64,000 nt of DNA from NCBI GenBank assembly GCA_965656445.1, contig CBFHKO010000008.1:1-64000 (forward strand), given 5' to 3'. Positions 16,908 to 25,914 of this stretch are shown here, piece by piece. The DNA comes from JAHEJA01 sp965656445. Lineage in GTDB: Bacteria > Pseudomonadota > Alphaproteobacteria > Rhodobacterales > Rhodobacteraceae. The translations under genes were made by a program, and so were the position numbers. How positions within the stretch are numbered: the first letter of the stretch is position 1; the number at the start of each line of letters is the position of its first letter. Below the pieces are notes generated by a model. It was not told the DNA's origin and made no database searches. It saw only the letters and a program-made list of their open reading frames with translations.

Positions 16908-19526
16908 TTAAATGTCCGCCAGTTTTGCCTTGAGGTCATAGATCGCTTGGAGCGCTTCCATCGGTGTCATTTGATCTGGATGCAGGGTTTGCAATAGTTC
17001 ATCTGCTGGGGACGGCTTATTGACCTCAACTGGTTGCGTGGGCGTCGATGAAAAGAGCGGCAGATCATCAATAATCTGTTTATGCGCGACGCCATCACCA
17101 GAGTCCCCATTTTCCAAAGCCTCCAGTACGATTTTAGCACGCTCAACGACCATCACTGGCAAACCGGCAAGTTTAGCAACCTGAACGCCATAGGATCTAT
17201 CCGCAGCACCCTTTTTGACCTCATGCAAGAAGATGACATCGCCACCCCACTCTTTTACCGATACGGTCGCATTTTCGACGCCGTCCATTTTATCCGCAAG
17301 GGCTGTTAGCTCGTGATAATGCGTGGCAAACAATGCCCGCGATTTGTTCATATCGTGAAGGTGTTCAAGCGTCGCCCAAGCAATCGACAACCCGTCATAG
17401 GTTGCGGTGCCTCGGCCAATTTCATCCAAAATGACCAAGGCACGATCATCTGCTTGGTTCAAAATTGCCGCTGTTTCCACCATTTCCACCATGAAGGTTG
17501 ATCGACCTCGGGCCAAATCATCCGAGGCACCGACGCGGCTAAAGAGCTGACTGACCAATCCAATCTTGGCGCTTGTGGCTGGAACAAAGCTGCCAATTTG
17601 CGCGAGGAGCGCGATCAGTGCATTTTGACGAAGGAAGGTCGATTTACCGGCCATGTTCGGACCCGTCAAAAGCCAAATTTTGCCATCATCCAATGCGCAA
17701 TTATTGGCAATGAACGGCGCACCAGATTTCTTGAGCGCGGCTTCAACGACGGGATGCCGTCCGCCCACAATGTCAAAGTCGCGACTGGCGTCAACGATAG
17801 GACGACACCATGCTTCTGCGCTTGCCAATTCAGCCAAAGAACAGGCTAAATCCAGCTCTGCCAAACTAGAGGCCGTATCAGAAATACGATCTGACTTTTC
17901 CAAAATCTCGCTTATTAGAGACTGATAAATCCGTTTTTCGATTTCAAGCGCATGATTGCCGGCATTCAATATCTTGGTTTCGATTTCGGACAAGGGAACC
18001 GTGGTAAAGCGTACTTGGTTCGCCGTTGTTTGCCGATGGATAAAGGTTTCCGACAGAGGTGCCGCCAACATTCTTTCAGCATGTGTTGCCGTGGTTTCGA
18101 TGAAATATCCAAGGACATTGTTGTGCTTGATCTTTAGGGATTGAATGCCCGTTTGATCAATATAATCCTTTTGCATTTGTGCGATGATAGATCGCCCCTC
18201 ATCACGCAGTTTTCGCGTTTCATCCAGTTCCGCATCATACTTTGGCGCAATGAACCCCCCATCCCGCGCCAAAAGCGGAGGGTCCGCAACGACGGCGTGA
18301 TCAAGCAGATCAATGAGCTCTTGGTGTCCTTGAAGCGACGCAAAGGCTTCGCTCAAAACCTTAGGGTAGCTTTGGCCACCATGCGTGGCGTGAATGTCGT
18401 CGGCTTGGCTGAGACCGTTACAAATTGCGGCTAGATCGCGTGGTCCGCATCGATCAAGGGCGATACGAGACAGGGCGCGATCAAGATCAGGCACCTTTTT
18501 CAAACTGTCACGCAGCGCCATACGCATAGAGGATGCCTCTAGCATAGATTGAACAGCGTCTTGGCGATCCTTGAGGATATCCAAGTCCATCGAGGGCGAC
18601 GACACGCGGCGTTCTAGCAACCGACCCCCACCAGAGGTCACAGTCCTGTCGATTGTTGCTAAGAGAGACCCAGCTTTGCCACCTGTTAAGCTCTGCGTGA
18701 TTTCCAAATTTCGGCGCGTTGCCGCATCAATTTGCATCACGCGTGAGGTCGCTTCTTTGATAGGGGCGCGCAACAGGGGCAGGTTGCCTTTTTGTGTGAT
18801 GTCTAGGTATTCGACAATGGCGCCCATCGCGGATGTTTCCGCTTTGCTAAATCCACCAAAGGATTCGAGCGTACCAACCTTGAACAAAGTTGTGAGCCTT
18901 TGTTCCGCCGCGCTGCTGTCAAAGGCGGCGTTGCCTAATACAGTCGGGGCTGCGCCATTCTCCTCTATAACCTCAGCAAATTCTGTCTCCCGCCCTTCGG
19001 CAATTATCACTTCGCTCGGCATAAGGCGTGCGAGCTCAGGGCCAAATCGAACCGATGGCAATGACATGACATGAAAGGATCCTGTCGAAATATCCACCCA
19101 CGCCAAAGCGCCGTCGCCGCGAACAATAGAGTAGGCGGCTAGGAAATTATGGCGACGCGCCTCAAGCAGGCTATCCTCTGTCAAGGTTCCCGGCGTGACG
19201 AGGCGCACTACGTCACGGCGAACAACCGATTTGCTTCCTCTTTTCTTTGCTTCTGCGGGGCTTTCCATTTGTTCACAAACGGCAACCCTGAACCCCTTGC
19301 GAATGAGCGTCAAAAGGTAGTTTTCCGCTGCATGATGGGGCACGCCGCACATGGGAATATCGGTCCCGTCATGCTTGCCACGCTTTGTCAAAGCAATGTC
19401 GAGCGCTTCGGCGGCGGCAACGGCATCGTCAAAGAAGAGTTCGTAAAAATCACCCATACGATAGAACAACAAGGCATCTTTGTACTGAGCCTTGATCTCA
19501 AGATATTGTGCCATCATTGGTGTCAC
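16908..19526 (-). CDS. mutS: DNA mismatch repair protein MutS
   Basis: 872 residues, full length. MutS detects mismatches and signals to MutL. The mismatch-binding motif is in KDALLFYRMGDFYELFFDDA (the F-x-E Phe and Glu near residue 23). The ATPase domain has Walker A LLTGPNMAGKSTFLR near residue 620, Walker B VILDEIGRGTATYDGLS, and the FATHYHELTAL block. The start is about 15 bp downstream of a degenerate parS. Confidence 0.97.
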   Translation of the reverse strand: MTPMMAQYLEIKAQYKDALLFYRMGDFYELFFDDAVAAAEALDIALTKRGKHDGTDIPMCGVPHHAAENYLLTLIRKGFRVAVCEQMESPAEAKKRGSKSVVRRDVVRLVTPGTLTEDSLLEARRHNFLAAYSIVRGDGALAWVDISTGSFHVMSLPSVRFGPELARLMPSEVIIAEGRETEFAEVIEENGAAPTVLGNAAFDSSAAEQRLTTLFKVGTLESFGGFSKAETSAMGAIVEYLDITQKGNLPLLRAPIKEATSRVMQIDAATRRNLEITQSLTGGKAGSLLATIDRTVTSGGGRLLERRVSSPSMDLDILKDRQDAVQSMLEASSMRMALRDSLKKVPDLDRALSRIALDRCGPRDLAAICNGLSQADDIHATHGGQSYPKVLSEAFASLQGHQELIDLLDHAVVADPPLLARDGGFIAPKYDAELDETRKLRDEGRSIIAQMQKDYIDQTGIQSLKIKHNNVLGYFIETTATHAERMLAAPLSETFIHRQTTANQVRFTTVPLSEIETKILNAGNHALEIEKRIYQSLISEILEKSDRISDTASSLAELDLACSLAELASAEAWCRPIVDASRDFDIVGGRHPVVEAALKKSGAPFIANNCALDDGKIWLLTGPNMAGKSTFLRQNALIALLAQIGSFVPATSAKIGLVSQLFSRVGASDDLARGRSTFMVEMVETAAILNQADDRALVILDEIGRGTATYDGLSIAWATLEHLHDMNKSRALFATHYHELTALADKMDGVENATVSVKEWGGDVIFLHEVKKGAADRSYGVQVAKLAGLPVMVVERAKIVLEALENGDSGDGVAHKQIIDDLPLFSSTPTQPVEVNKPSPADELLQTLHPDQMTPMEALQAIYDLKAKLADI

Positions 19527-19541
19527 GAAAACTACCCCCTG

Positions 19542-19557
19542 TGTTTCACGTGTAACT
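19542..19557. other. Degenerate parS-like site upstream of mutS
   Basis: TGTTTCACGTGTAACT matches the parS consensus at 14 of 16 positions, with mismatches at positions 12 and 16; the left half is perfect. It lies in the mutS-maeB intergenic gap, about 8-11 kb from the perfect copies. Weak ParB binding is possible but not shown. Confidence 0.5.
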
Positions 19558-19653
19558 TACAAATCTTAGAAGAATAGCGAAAGTCGAAAACGATCTGGTT
19601 GCGTGTCATAAAATTGCGCGTTAAGACGTTTTTGCGCAATAAAGGTATTTATC

Positions 19654-21909
19654 ATGTCCAAGACCAAACTTTCCCGCGAAGACGCATTGGCGTTTCACCT
19701 CGAACCAACACCCGGTAAATTTGAGATATCAGCAACCGTGCCGATGGCAACGCAGCGTGATCTGTCATTGGCCTATTCCCCGGGTGTTGCGGTGCCTTGC
19801 GAGGAAATCGCTCAGAACCCTGAATTGGCCTATGACTACACGAACAAAGGCAATTTGGTCGCAGTTATTTCCAACGGAACGGCGGTTCTTGGATTGGGCA
19901 ACCTCGGCGCGCTGGGCAGCAAGCCCGTGATGGAAGGCAAAGCGGTTCTTTTCAAGCGGTTCGCCGATGTGAATTCGATTGATATCGAATTGGATACCGA
20001 AGACCCGGATGAATTTTGCCGTGCGGTGAAATTGATGGGGCCGACGTTTGGCGGCATTAACCTTGAGGATATCAAAGCGCCAGAATGTTTCATCATTGAA
20101 CAGCGCTTGAAAGAGGAAATGGACATTCCCGTCTTTCATGATGATCAACATGGAACAGCGGTGATCTGTGCGGCGGGGCTTTTGAATGCGCTGCATATCT
20201 CGGGGAAAAAGATCGAGGACTGCCGCATCGTTTTGAACGGTGCTGGGGCCGCAGGAATTGCTTGTATAGAGCTGTTGAAATCGATGGGCGCGCGGCATGA
20301 AAACTGTATCGTCTGTGACACAAAAGGCGTTATCTATCAGGGTCGCACCGAAGGCATGAACCAATGGAAATCGGCACATGCGGTCAAAACGGAATTGCGC
20401 TCACTTGAGGAGGCGATGAAGGGTGCCGATGTTTTCCTGGGTGTCTCTGCCAAAGGGGCGGTGACCCAAGAGATGGTCAAAAACATGGCCGATAACCCAG
20501 TGATCTTTGCGATGGCGAACCCTGATCCTGAGATCACCCCAGAAGAAGCCCACGAAGTCCGCATGGATGCCATTGTCGCCACGGGGCGGTCCGATTATCC
20601 AAACCAAGTGAACAATGTCTTGGGATTCCCTTATTTGTTCCGTGGCGCTTTGGACATTCACGCCCGTGCGATCAACGATGAAATGAAAATTGCCTGTGCG
20701 CATGCTTTGGCGGAATTGGCGCGCGAAGATGTCCCTGATGAGGTTGCGATTGCCTATGGGCGCAAGCTGACGTTTGGGCGGGATTATATTATTCCCACGC
20801 CGTTTGATCCGCGCTTGATCCACCGCATTCCGCCCGCCGTGGCGAAAGCAGGGATGCATACGGGTGTTGCCCGTCGTCCGATCATCGATATGGACGCCTA
20901 CGAAGTGTCGCTTAAGGCGCGCATGGATCCAACGGCGAGCATTCTACAAGGCATCAATGCCCGCGCGCGTGCAAACCAAGCACGGATGATTTTTGCCGAA
21001 GGTGACGATCCGCGCGTGCTTCGTGCGGCGGTGATGTATCAACGCAACGGCTTGGGCAAAGCTTTGGTCGTCGGGCGCGAAGCGGACGTCAAATCCAAGC
21101 TTGAAACTTTGGGTATGTCGGATGCTGTGCGCGAATTAGAAGTAGTGAACGCGGCGAATACTCAGCACTTGGAGATGTACAAAGACCTCTTGTATCAGCG
21201 TTTGCAGCGAAAAGGGTTCGACCGCGCGGATGTTCACCGTTTGGCGGCACGTGATCGCCATGTGTTTTCTGCGCTGATGTTGGCGCATGGGCATGGGGAC
21301 GGATTGGTCACGGGGGCAACTCGAAAATCTGCACACGTCTTAGAACTGATCAATCACGTCTTTGATGCAGATGCGGCGCATGGTGCGGCAGGTGTCACGG
21401 CGATGCTGCATAAGGGGCGAATTGTTTTAATCGCGGATACTTTGGTTCACGAATGGCCCGATGAACATGATTTGGCCAATATCGCAGAGAACGCAGCCAA
21501 AGTCGCGCGCAGCCTTGGGCTTGACCCCCGCGTTGCTTTTGTGAGCTTTTCTACATTTGGCTACCCTGTGTCCGAGCGTGCGGAAAAGATGCATATCGCG
21601 CCCAAAGTTTTGGATCAACGCGGTGTAGATTTCGAATACGAAGGGGAAATGACTGTTGATGTTGCCTTGAATGCAAAATCCATGGCTGCCTATCCGTTTT
21701 CTCGACTTAGCGGTCCTGCCAATATTTTGGTCGTTCCTGCGCGTCACTCTGCCAGCATTTCGGTTAAGCTGATGCAGGAAATGGCTGGGGCCACTGTGAT
21801 TGGTCCGATCCTAACAGGCGTTGATAAGTCCATCCAAATCTGTTCCTCTGTATCAACGGCGACGGATATCTTGAACATGGCGATTTTAGCGGCATGTAAA
21901 GTTGGCTAA
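19654..21909 (+). CDS. maeB: NADP-dependent malic enzyme with phosphotransacetylase-like C-terminus
   Basis: 751 residues. It decarboxylates malate to pyruvate, making NADPH. The malic enzyme part (about 1-420) has AYSPGVAVPCEEIA, DDQHGTAVICAAGLLNAL and the NAD(P)-binding ADVFLGVSAKGAVT. The C-terminal third (about 430-750) is a phosphate acetyltransferase-like domain that in MaeB proteins senses acetyl-CoA and is not catalytic. Preceded by AATAAAGGTATTTATC. Followed by a hairpin-plus-tail repeat. Confidence 0.96.
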   Translation: MSKTKLSREDALAFHLEPTPGKFEISATVPMATQRDLSLAYSPGVAVPCEEIAQNPELAYDYTNKGNLVAVISNGTAVLGLGNLGALGSKPVMEGKAVLFKRFADVNSIDIELDTEDPDEFCRAVKLMGPTFGGINLEDIKAPECFIIEQRLKEEMDIPVFHDDQHGTAVICAAGLLNALHISGKKIEDCRIVLNGAGAAGIACIELLKSMGARHENCIVCDTKGVIYQGRTEGMNQWKSAHAVKTELRSLEEAMKGADVFLGVSAKGAVTQEMVKNMADNPVIFAMANPDPEITPEEAHEVRMDAIVATGRSDYPNQVNNVLGFPYLFRGALDIHARAINDEMKIACAHALAELAREDVPDEVAIAYGRKLTFGRDYIIPTPFDPRLIHRIPPAVAKAGMHTGVARRPIIDMDAYEVSLKARMDPTASILQGINARARANQARMIFAEGDDPRVLRAAVMYQRNGLGKALVVGREADVKSKLETLGMSDAVRELEVVNAANTQHLEMYKDLLYQRLQRKGFDRADVHRLAARDRHVFSALMLAHGHGDGLVTGATRKSAHVLELINHVFDADAAHGAAGVTAMLHKGRIVLIADTLVHEWPDEHDLANIAENAAKVARSLGLDPRVAFVSFSTFGYPVSERAEKMHIAPKVLDQRGVDFEYEGEMTVDVALNAKSMAAYPFSRLSGPANILVVPARHSASISVKLMQEMAGATVIGPILTGVDKSIQICSSVSTATDILNMAILAACKVG

Positions 21910-21911
21910 GT

Positions 21912-21952
21912 CGGAACGCCTCCGGCGGGGGAGTATTTTGGCAAAGATGAAG
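21912..21952 (+). repeat. 3'-end hairpin-plus-tail element, copy 1 (after maeB)
   Basis: CGCC-TCC-GGCG hairpin, then GAGTATTTT, GG and CAAAGATGAAG. It starts 3 bp after the maeB stop. Three more copies follow rlmH, ctpA and ribH, always on the + strand and always just behind a rightward gene. It may act as a terminator or mRNA 3' end, but that is inference. Confidence 0.7.
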
Positions 21953-21989
21953 TATAGCGTGCTGAGATTTGCATGAATGAGGGTTGATC

Positions 21990-22859
21990 ATGACCATCTA
22001 TAATTTGGGATCAATAAACGCAGATATCTTTTATCGGGTGCCTCATTTGCCTATGGCGGGTGAGACGATTTCTGCGATGTCGATTGATCGTGGGCTGGGT
22101 GGTAAGGGGGCGAATATGTCCGTTGCTGCGGCGCGCGCGGCGGGTCGGATTGTGCATATTGGTGCTGTTGGGGATGACGGTGTTTGGGCCAAGGATCGGT
22201 TGACGGAATTTGGCGTGGATACGCGGCACATCCATGTTGGTGGAACCACGGGGCATGCCATCATCAATGTTGATGATGCAGGCGAGAATGCCATTGTTTT
22301 ACTGGGTGGGGCAAACCAAGAGATCACGTCGGATATGATTGGTGCCGCGTTGAGTGGGGCAAATGTTGGGGATGTTTTGTTGATGCAGAACGAAACCAAT
22401 GCACAGGTCGAGGCGGCTCAGATGGCGCACAAACTGGGGTTAAAAGTGGCCTATGCCGCAGCTCCGTTTCATATCGATGCCGTTAAAGGCGTTTTGCCGT
22501 ATCTAGATTACTTGTTCGTCAATGAAGTCGAAGCGGCGCAGTTGACAGAGGCGATGGGGCAGGATGTTTCACGCCTAGGGATTGACAATGTCATTGTAAC
22601 CTTGGGGTCGGATGGCTGTGTTTGGTATGGATCAAATATGACAGAGGGGCAGACATTTGCCGCGCGGCCTGTTGAGGCCGTGGATACGACGGGCGCAGGG
22701 GATACGTTTACTGGATATGTGTTAGCCGCGCTTGATCGTGGTCTGTCGATGGAGCAGGCTATTGAATTGGCGACCAAAGCGGCGGCGCTCATGGTGACGC
22801 GGCATGGAACATCGGATGTGATCCCAGATTTAAAAGATATCCAGGATCACTTTGACTGA
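21990..22859 (+). CDS. PfkB-family carbohydrate kinase (ribokinase-like)
   Basis: 289 residues from the ATG at 21990 (a TTG at 21984 is the only upstream alternative). The N-terminal block NLGSINADIFYRVPHLPMAGET and GGKGANMSVAAARA are PfkB signature 1. Signature 2, VDTTGAGDTFTGYVLAAL near residue 240, holds the catalytic Asp. The pattern is closest to ribokinases, which phosphorylate ribose at O5, but the sugar is not provable from sequence. Ends adjacent to the leftward msrA. No transporter or ribose operon is next to it. Confidence 0.85.
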   Translation: MTIYNLGSINADIFYRVPHLPMAGETISAMSIDRGLGGKGANMSVAAARAAGRIVHIGAVGDDGVWAKDRLTEFGVDTRHIHVGGTTGHAIINVDDAGENAIVLLGGANQEITSDMIGAALSGANVGDVLLMQNETNAQVEAAQMAHKLGLKVAYAAAPFHIDAVKGVLPYLDYLFVNEVEAAQLTEAMGQDVSRLGIDNVIVTLGSDGCVWYGSNMTEGQTFAARPVEAVDTTGAGDTFTGYVLAALDRGLSMEQAIELATKAAALMVTRHGTSDVIPDLKDIQDHFD

Positions 22860-23519
22860 TTATTTGGCGAAGGGGGCGGCGGGTCCCCAGAGCTGTTTCA
22901 CGCGTTTGTCCCGACCACAGGCGTCACGATAAAGCTCGTAAGCTTTTGATTGCTTGCGCGGACCAAAACGGGTGAGAACGATGTCGTCCCCTTTGTAGTA
23001 GTTTTGATGATAGCCTTCTGCTTCATAAAACGTGCCGAGGGTCACGATTGGGGTAACTACCGTTTGACCAAGATCTGATTGCGCGTCTTTGATTGCTTTT
23101 TGTGCCGCTGATTTTTGGGCTGCGCCATTTGGAAAAATGGCTGTTCGATAGCTTTCACCGCGATCGCAAAATTGACCGCCTGCATCGGTTGGATCAACAG
23201 AGCGCAAAAACATGTGCAGCACACTGTCTATCGTTATCACGCTTGGGTCGAAGTCGATCTTGACCACTTCGTAATGACCTGTGCCGCCCCGCGTGACCTC
23301 TTTGTAGGTTGGGTTCTTGGTTTTGCCACCGGCGTAGCCTGAGGTGACCTCTTTGACGCCTTTTACTTTTTCGAAATCTGCCTCGACGCACCAAAAGCAA
23401 CCACCCGCGACGACAATAGAGTCCGTGGCTGCATGAGCTTGATGACCATGAAGGCTGGTTCCTGCGATGATAGCCAATCCGAGAAGGTAGGGTTTGAATT
23501 GATTGAATAAGCGAAACAT
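22860..23519 (-). CDS. msrA: Peptide methionine sulfoxide reductase MsrA, exported
   Basis: 219 residues from the ATG at 23519. It repairs methionine-S-sulfoxide in proteins. The catalytic motif GGCFWCVEADFEKVKGV is near residue 40, followed by GYAGG and the GHYEVVKIDFDP block. A Sec signal peptide (FKPYLLGLAIIAGTSLHGHQAHA) precedes the domain, so it probably acts in the periplasm. An upstream start (23567) would spoil the signal and is less likely. Convergent with the kinase gene. Confidence 0.94.
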   Translation of the reverse strand: MFRLFNQFKPYLLGLAIIAGTSLHGHQAHAATDSIVVAGGCFWCVEADFEKVKGVKEVTSGYAGGKTKNPTYKEVTRGGTGHYEVVKIDFDPSVITIDSVLHMFLRSVDPTDAGGQFCDRGESYRTAIFPNGAAQKSAAQKAIKDAQSDLGQTVVTPIVTLGTFYEAEGYHQNYYKGDDIVLTRFGPRKQSKAYELYRDACGRDKRVKQLWGPAAPFAK

Positions 23520-23672
23520 AATGCACCTTTGATCCAGAAGAGTTGCCTTAGCATGTTCTGGTTTCATGTTTCTGCCAATGCACGTTTCTGTGACATCACG
23601 AAGAGGTGAGATGAATTTATTGCTTGGTGGGTGGGTGCACTTGGACTAGCGTTTAGGGAAACAGGGGGACAC

Positions 23673-24581
23673 ATGAGCAACCACATCACCACACATCAAG
23701 CCGAAGAAGATGCGCGTAACGAAGAGATTTTGATCTATCTCAACGGAGAGATTGTTTCAAAGCATGAGGCCAAAGTGAGTGTCTATGACAGTGGCTTTAT
23801 GTTGGGGGACGGTATTTGGGAAGGTATGCGGCTCTATAATGGGGTCTGGGCGTTTTTGGACGAACATATTGATCGGTTGTTCGAGGCAAGCAAGGCGATT
23901 GATTTGGATATTGGCTTAGATCGCATTGGTGTGAAACAGGCGCTTTTTGCGACCCAAAAGGCAAATGGGATGACGACAGATGCGCATGCACGTTTGATGA
24001 TAACTCGCGGTGTTAAGCGACGCCCGTTTCAACATCCATCTTTGTCTCAATCAGGGCCGACGATTGCGATTATTGTTGAGCACTCCAAACCAAAGATACC
24101 GCGTCCTATTCGACTTGCAACGGTGCCACACATGCGGGGATTGCCAATGACGCAAGACCCAAAGTTGAACAGCCATTCCAAGCTGAACTGTATTTTGGCC
24201 TGTATTGCGGCGGAAAAAGCTGGCGCAGACGAAGCTTTGATGTTGGATATCAATGGGTTTGTGAACACGACCAACGCGTGCAATTTCTTTATCGTGCGTA
24301 AGGGCGAAGTTTGGACCAGTACGGGAGATTACTGTATGAACGGAATAACACGCCAAAAGGTTATTAATCTGTGTCGTGACAATGGAATCCCTGTACATGA
24401 ACGGAACTTTTCTCTGGTTGATACTTATGGCGCGGACGAAGCATTCCTGACTGGGACATTTGGTGCGCAAACCCCAGTTAGCGACATTGATGGCCGTCAA
24501 ATTGGAACGGGTGACATGGGACCTGTGACTGAGCGGCTGCGCGGGCTTTACAAGGACCTCATTGCTCAGGAATGCGCCTAA
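23673..24581 (+). CDS. Class IV PLP-dependent aminotransferase (branched-chain aminotransferase-like)
   Basis: 302 residues from the ATG at 23673, which follows AGGGGGAC. The fold-type IV pattern is clear: YDSGFMLGDGIWEGMRLYNG, then HSKLNCILACIAAEKAGADEALMLDINGFVNTTNACNFF (with the PLP lysine in the SKLN segment) and TRQKVINLCRDNGIPVHERNF. Candidate substrates are branched-chain or D-amino acids, or aminodeoxychorismate; the sequence alone does not decide. Its stop shares bases with the next gene's ATG (TAATG). In plants an aminotransferase of this type is fused to a domain like the next gene. Confidence 0.85.
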   Translation: MSNHITTHQAEEDARNEEILIYLNGEIVSKHEAKVSVYDSGFMLGDGIWEGMRLYNGVWAFLDEHIDRLFEASKAIDLDIGLDRIGVKQALFATQKANGMTTDAHARLMITRGVKRRPFQHPSLSQSGPTIAIIVEHSKPKIPRPIRLATVPHMRGLPMTQDPKLNSHSKLNCILACIAAEKAGADEALMLDINGFVNTTNACNFFIVRKGEVWTSTGDYCMNGITRQKVINLCRDNGIPVHERNFSLVDTYGADEAFLTGTFGAQTPVSDIDGRQIGTGDMGPVTERLRGLYKDLIAQECA

Positions 24582-25300
24582 TGCGGATTGCAATGTGGTC
24601 AGGGCCGCGAAACCTATCAACAGCCATGATGTATTCCTTTGGTAATCGGGATGACGTGTCAGTCATCGATGAACCGTTTTATGCCTGTTATTTATCACAG
24701 ACGGGGATAGCCCATCCCATGGCCGATCGTGTTCTGGCCTCGCAACCCCAAGATCCTGACGAAGTTGTTAAAGGATTGCTTGGGCCAATTCCAAAGGGTC
24801 GTCCGTATTATTATCAAAAACACATGACGCAACATATGCTCCGTGGCGTTGATGTGTCTTGGATGGCTGACGTTACCAATGTATTTCTGATCCGCCATCC
24901 AGCACGCGTAGCGGCAAGTTTCGCAAAAAAGCAGTCTGATTTTGAGGCTTGGGAATTAGGGTTTGATCGTCAACTCGAGTTGTTTCAATTTGCAAAATCC
25001 TTGGGCCAAATCCCAATTGTGATTGATAGCAGTGATATCCGCGCAAACCCAAAGCAAATGCTAACGAAGCTGTGCGGTGCACTAGGAATAGAGTTTTCAG
25101 AGAAAATGCTGGCATGGCCCAAGGGAGGACACCCAGATGACGGTGTTTGGGCAGCGCATTGGTATGGGGCCGTTCATGACTCAACCGGGTTCGATGGCCT
25201 TGACGCAAAAATGCCCCAGCTGACTGGGGCACTTGGAAAAATTGTTGATAAAGCCGAACCTTTGTACGAGACGCTTTATCAGAATAGGCTTATGCCATAG
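24581..25300 (+). CDS. Sulfotransferase-like P-loop protein
   Basis: 239 residues from the ATG at 24581 (TAATG coupling with the aminotransferase); an in-frame ATG at 24572 would add three residues. The N-terminal MRIAMWSGPRNLSTAMMYSF is a P-loop of the sulfotransferase type (PAPS 5'-phosphosulfate loop), and VFLIRHPARVAASF near residue 110 resembles the 3'-phosphate binding block. The C-terminal DDGVWAAHWYGAVHDSTGF resembles the N-terminal domain of plant branched-chain aminotransferase-like proteins. Whether it truly transfers sulfate is unknown. Confidence 0.75.
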   Translation: MRIAMWSGPRNLSTAMMYSFGNRDDVSVIDEPFYACYLSQTGIAHPMADRVLASQPQDPDEVVKGLLGPIPKGRPYYYQKHMTQHMLRGVDVSWMADVTNVFLIRHPARVAASFAKKQSDFEAWELGFDRQLELFQFAKSLGQIPIVIDSSDIRANPKQMLTKLCGALGIEFSEKMLAWPKGGHPDDGVWAAHWYGAVHDSTGFDGLDAKMPQLTGALGKIVDKAEPLYETLYQNRLMP

Positions 25301-25309
25301 TTGATAAAC

Positions 25310-25378
25310 TTAGCCCCAACCTGTCATTGATGGAAGATCGCCTAAGCCAGTTCTTGTGATACGTACGGTATGTGTCAT
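25310..25378 (-). CDS. Possible 22-residue peptide
   Basis: ATG at 25378, stop at 25310, coding for a 22-residue basic peptide that starts MTHTVRITRTGLGDLP and ends with TGWG. An AAGGA Shine-Dalgarno lies about 9 bases before the ATG. It sits in the gap between the convergent sulfotransferase-like and arfB genes. I recognise no family. Such short ORFs with a decent ribosome site can occur by chance, so I give low confidence. Confidence 0.3.
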   Translation of the reverse strand: MTHTVRITRTGLGDLPSMTGWG

Positions 25379-25490
25379 GAGTGCATTCCTTTTGTTCGTG
25401 ATGCAGTCAGTAGACATATTTCGTGGAATAGGCTCAATTCATGGCAGCCTTACCATTCGTTGCAAAGTTGCAACTCAGCGCGATTTGCAG

Positions 25491-25910
25491 TTACGTGTCC
25501 GTAATCTTTGTCCGTAAGGATTTAATTTCACCGCGCGCTTTCTTTTGTTCGATGCGCCGACGTTGTGATCCCTTGGTGGGCTTTGTCGGGATCCGACGTT
25601 TTGGGACAAATAAGGCCTCTTTGATGAGCTTTACAAGCCGTTGTTTTGCAATGTCTCTATTGCGAGACTGCATGCGTGTTTCATCGCATTGAATGATGAT
25701 TGCCCCGTCTTTGGTCCATTTACGTCCTGCGAGGCGCTGTAGTCGTTTCTTGACCGAAGGACTAAGCGAGGGGCTGCGCTCTGCTTCGAACCTAAGTTCA
25801 ACAGCAGAGCTCACCTTATTTACGTTTTGACCACCTGGGCCAGATGCGCGGATAAACTGTTCCGTATATTCCCATTCTTCAATGGTTATTTTGTCGTTTA
25901 CCCGCAGCAT
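25491..25910 (-). CDS. arfB: Alternative ribosome-rescue factor ArfB (GGQ peptidyl-tRNA hydrolase)
   Basis: 139 residues from the ATG at 25910. ArfB hydrolyses peptidyl-tRNA on ribosomes stalled without a stop codon. The release-factor GGQ motif appears as RASGPGGQNVNKVSSAVELRF near residue 23, and the basic C-terminal tail (KKRRIEQKKARGEIKSLR type composition) is the mRNA-channel binding part. It begins 4 bp after the frameshifted antiporter gene and is probably co-transcribed with it. A longer start at 25979 would read through the antiporter end. Confidence 0.93.
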   Translation of the reverse strand: MLRVNDKITIEEWEYTEQFIRASGPGGQNVNKVSSAVELRFEAERSPSLSPSVKKRLQRLAGRKWTKDGAIIIQCDETRMQSRNRDIAKQRLVKLIKEALFVPKRRIPTKPTKGSQRRRIEQKKARGEIKSLRTKITDT

Positions 25911-25914
25911 CGGT

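Noticed and set aside
18571..19074. A 167-codon open frame on the plus strand.
   Set aside because: Antisense to mutS; mutS is full length with all motifs.
19765..20379. A 204-codon open frame on the minus strand.
   Set aside because: Antisense to maeB with composition typical of a shadow frame.
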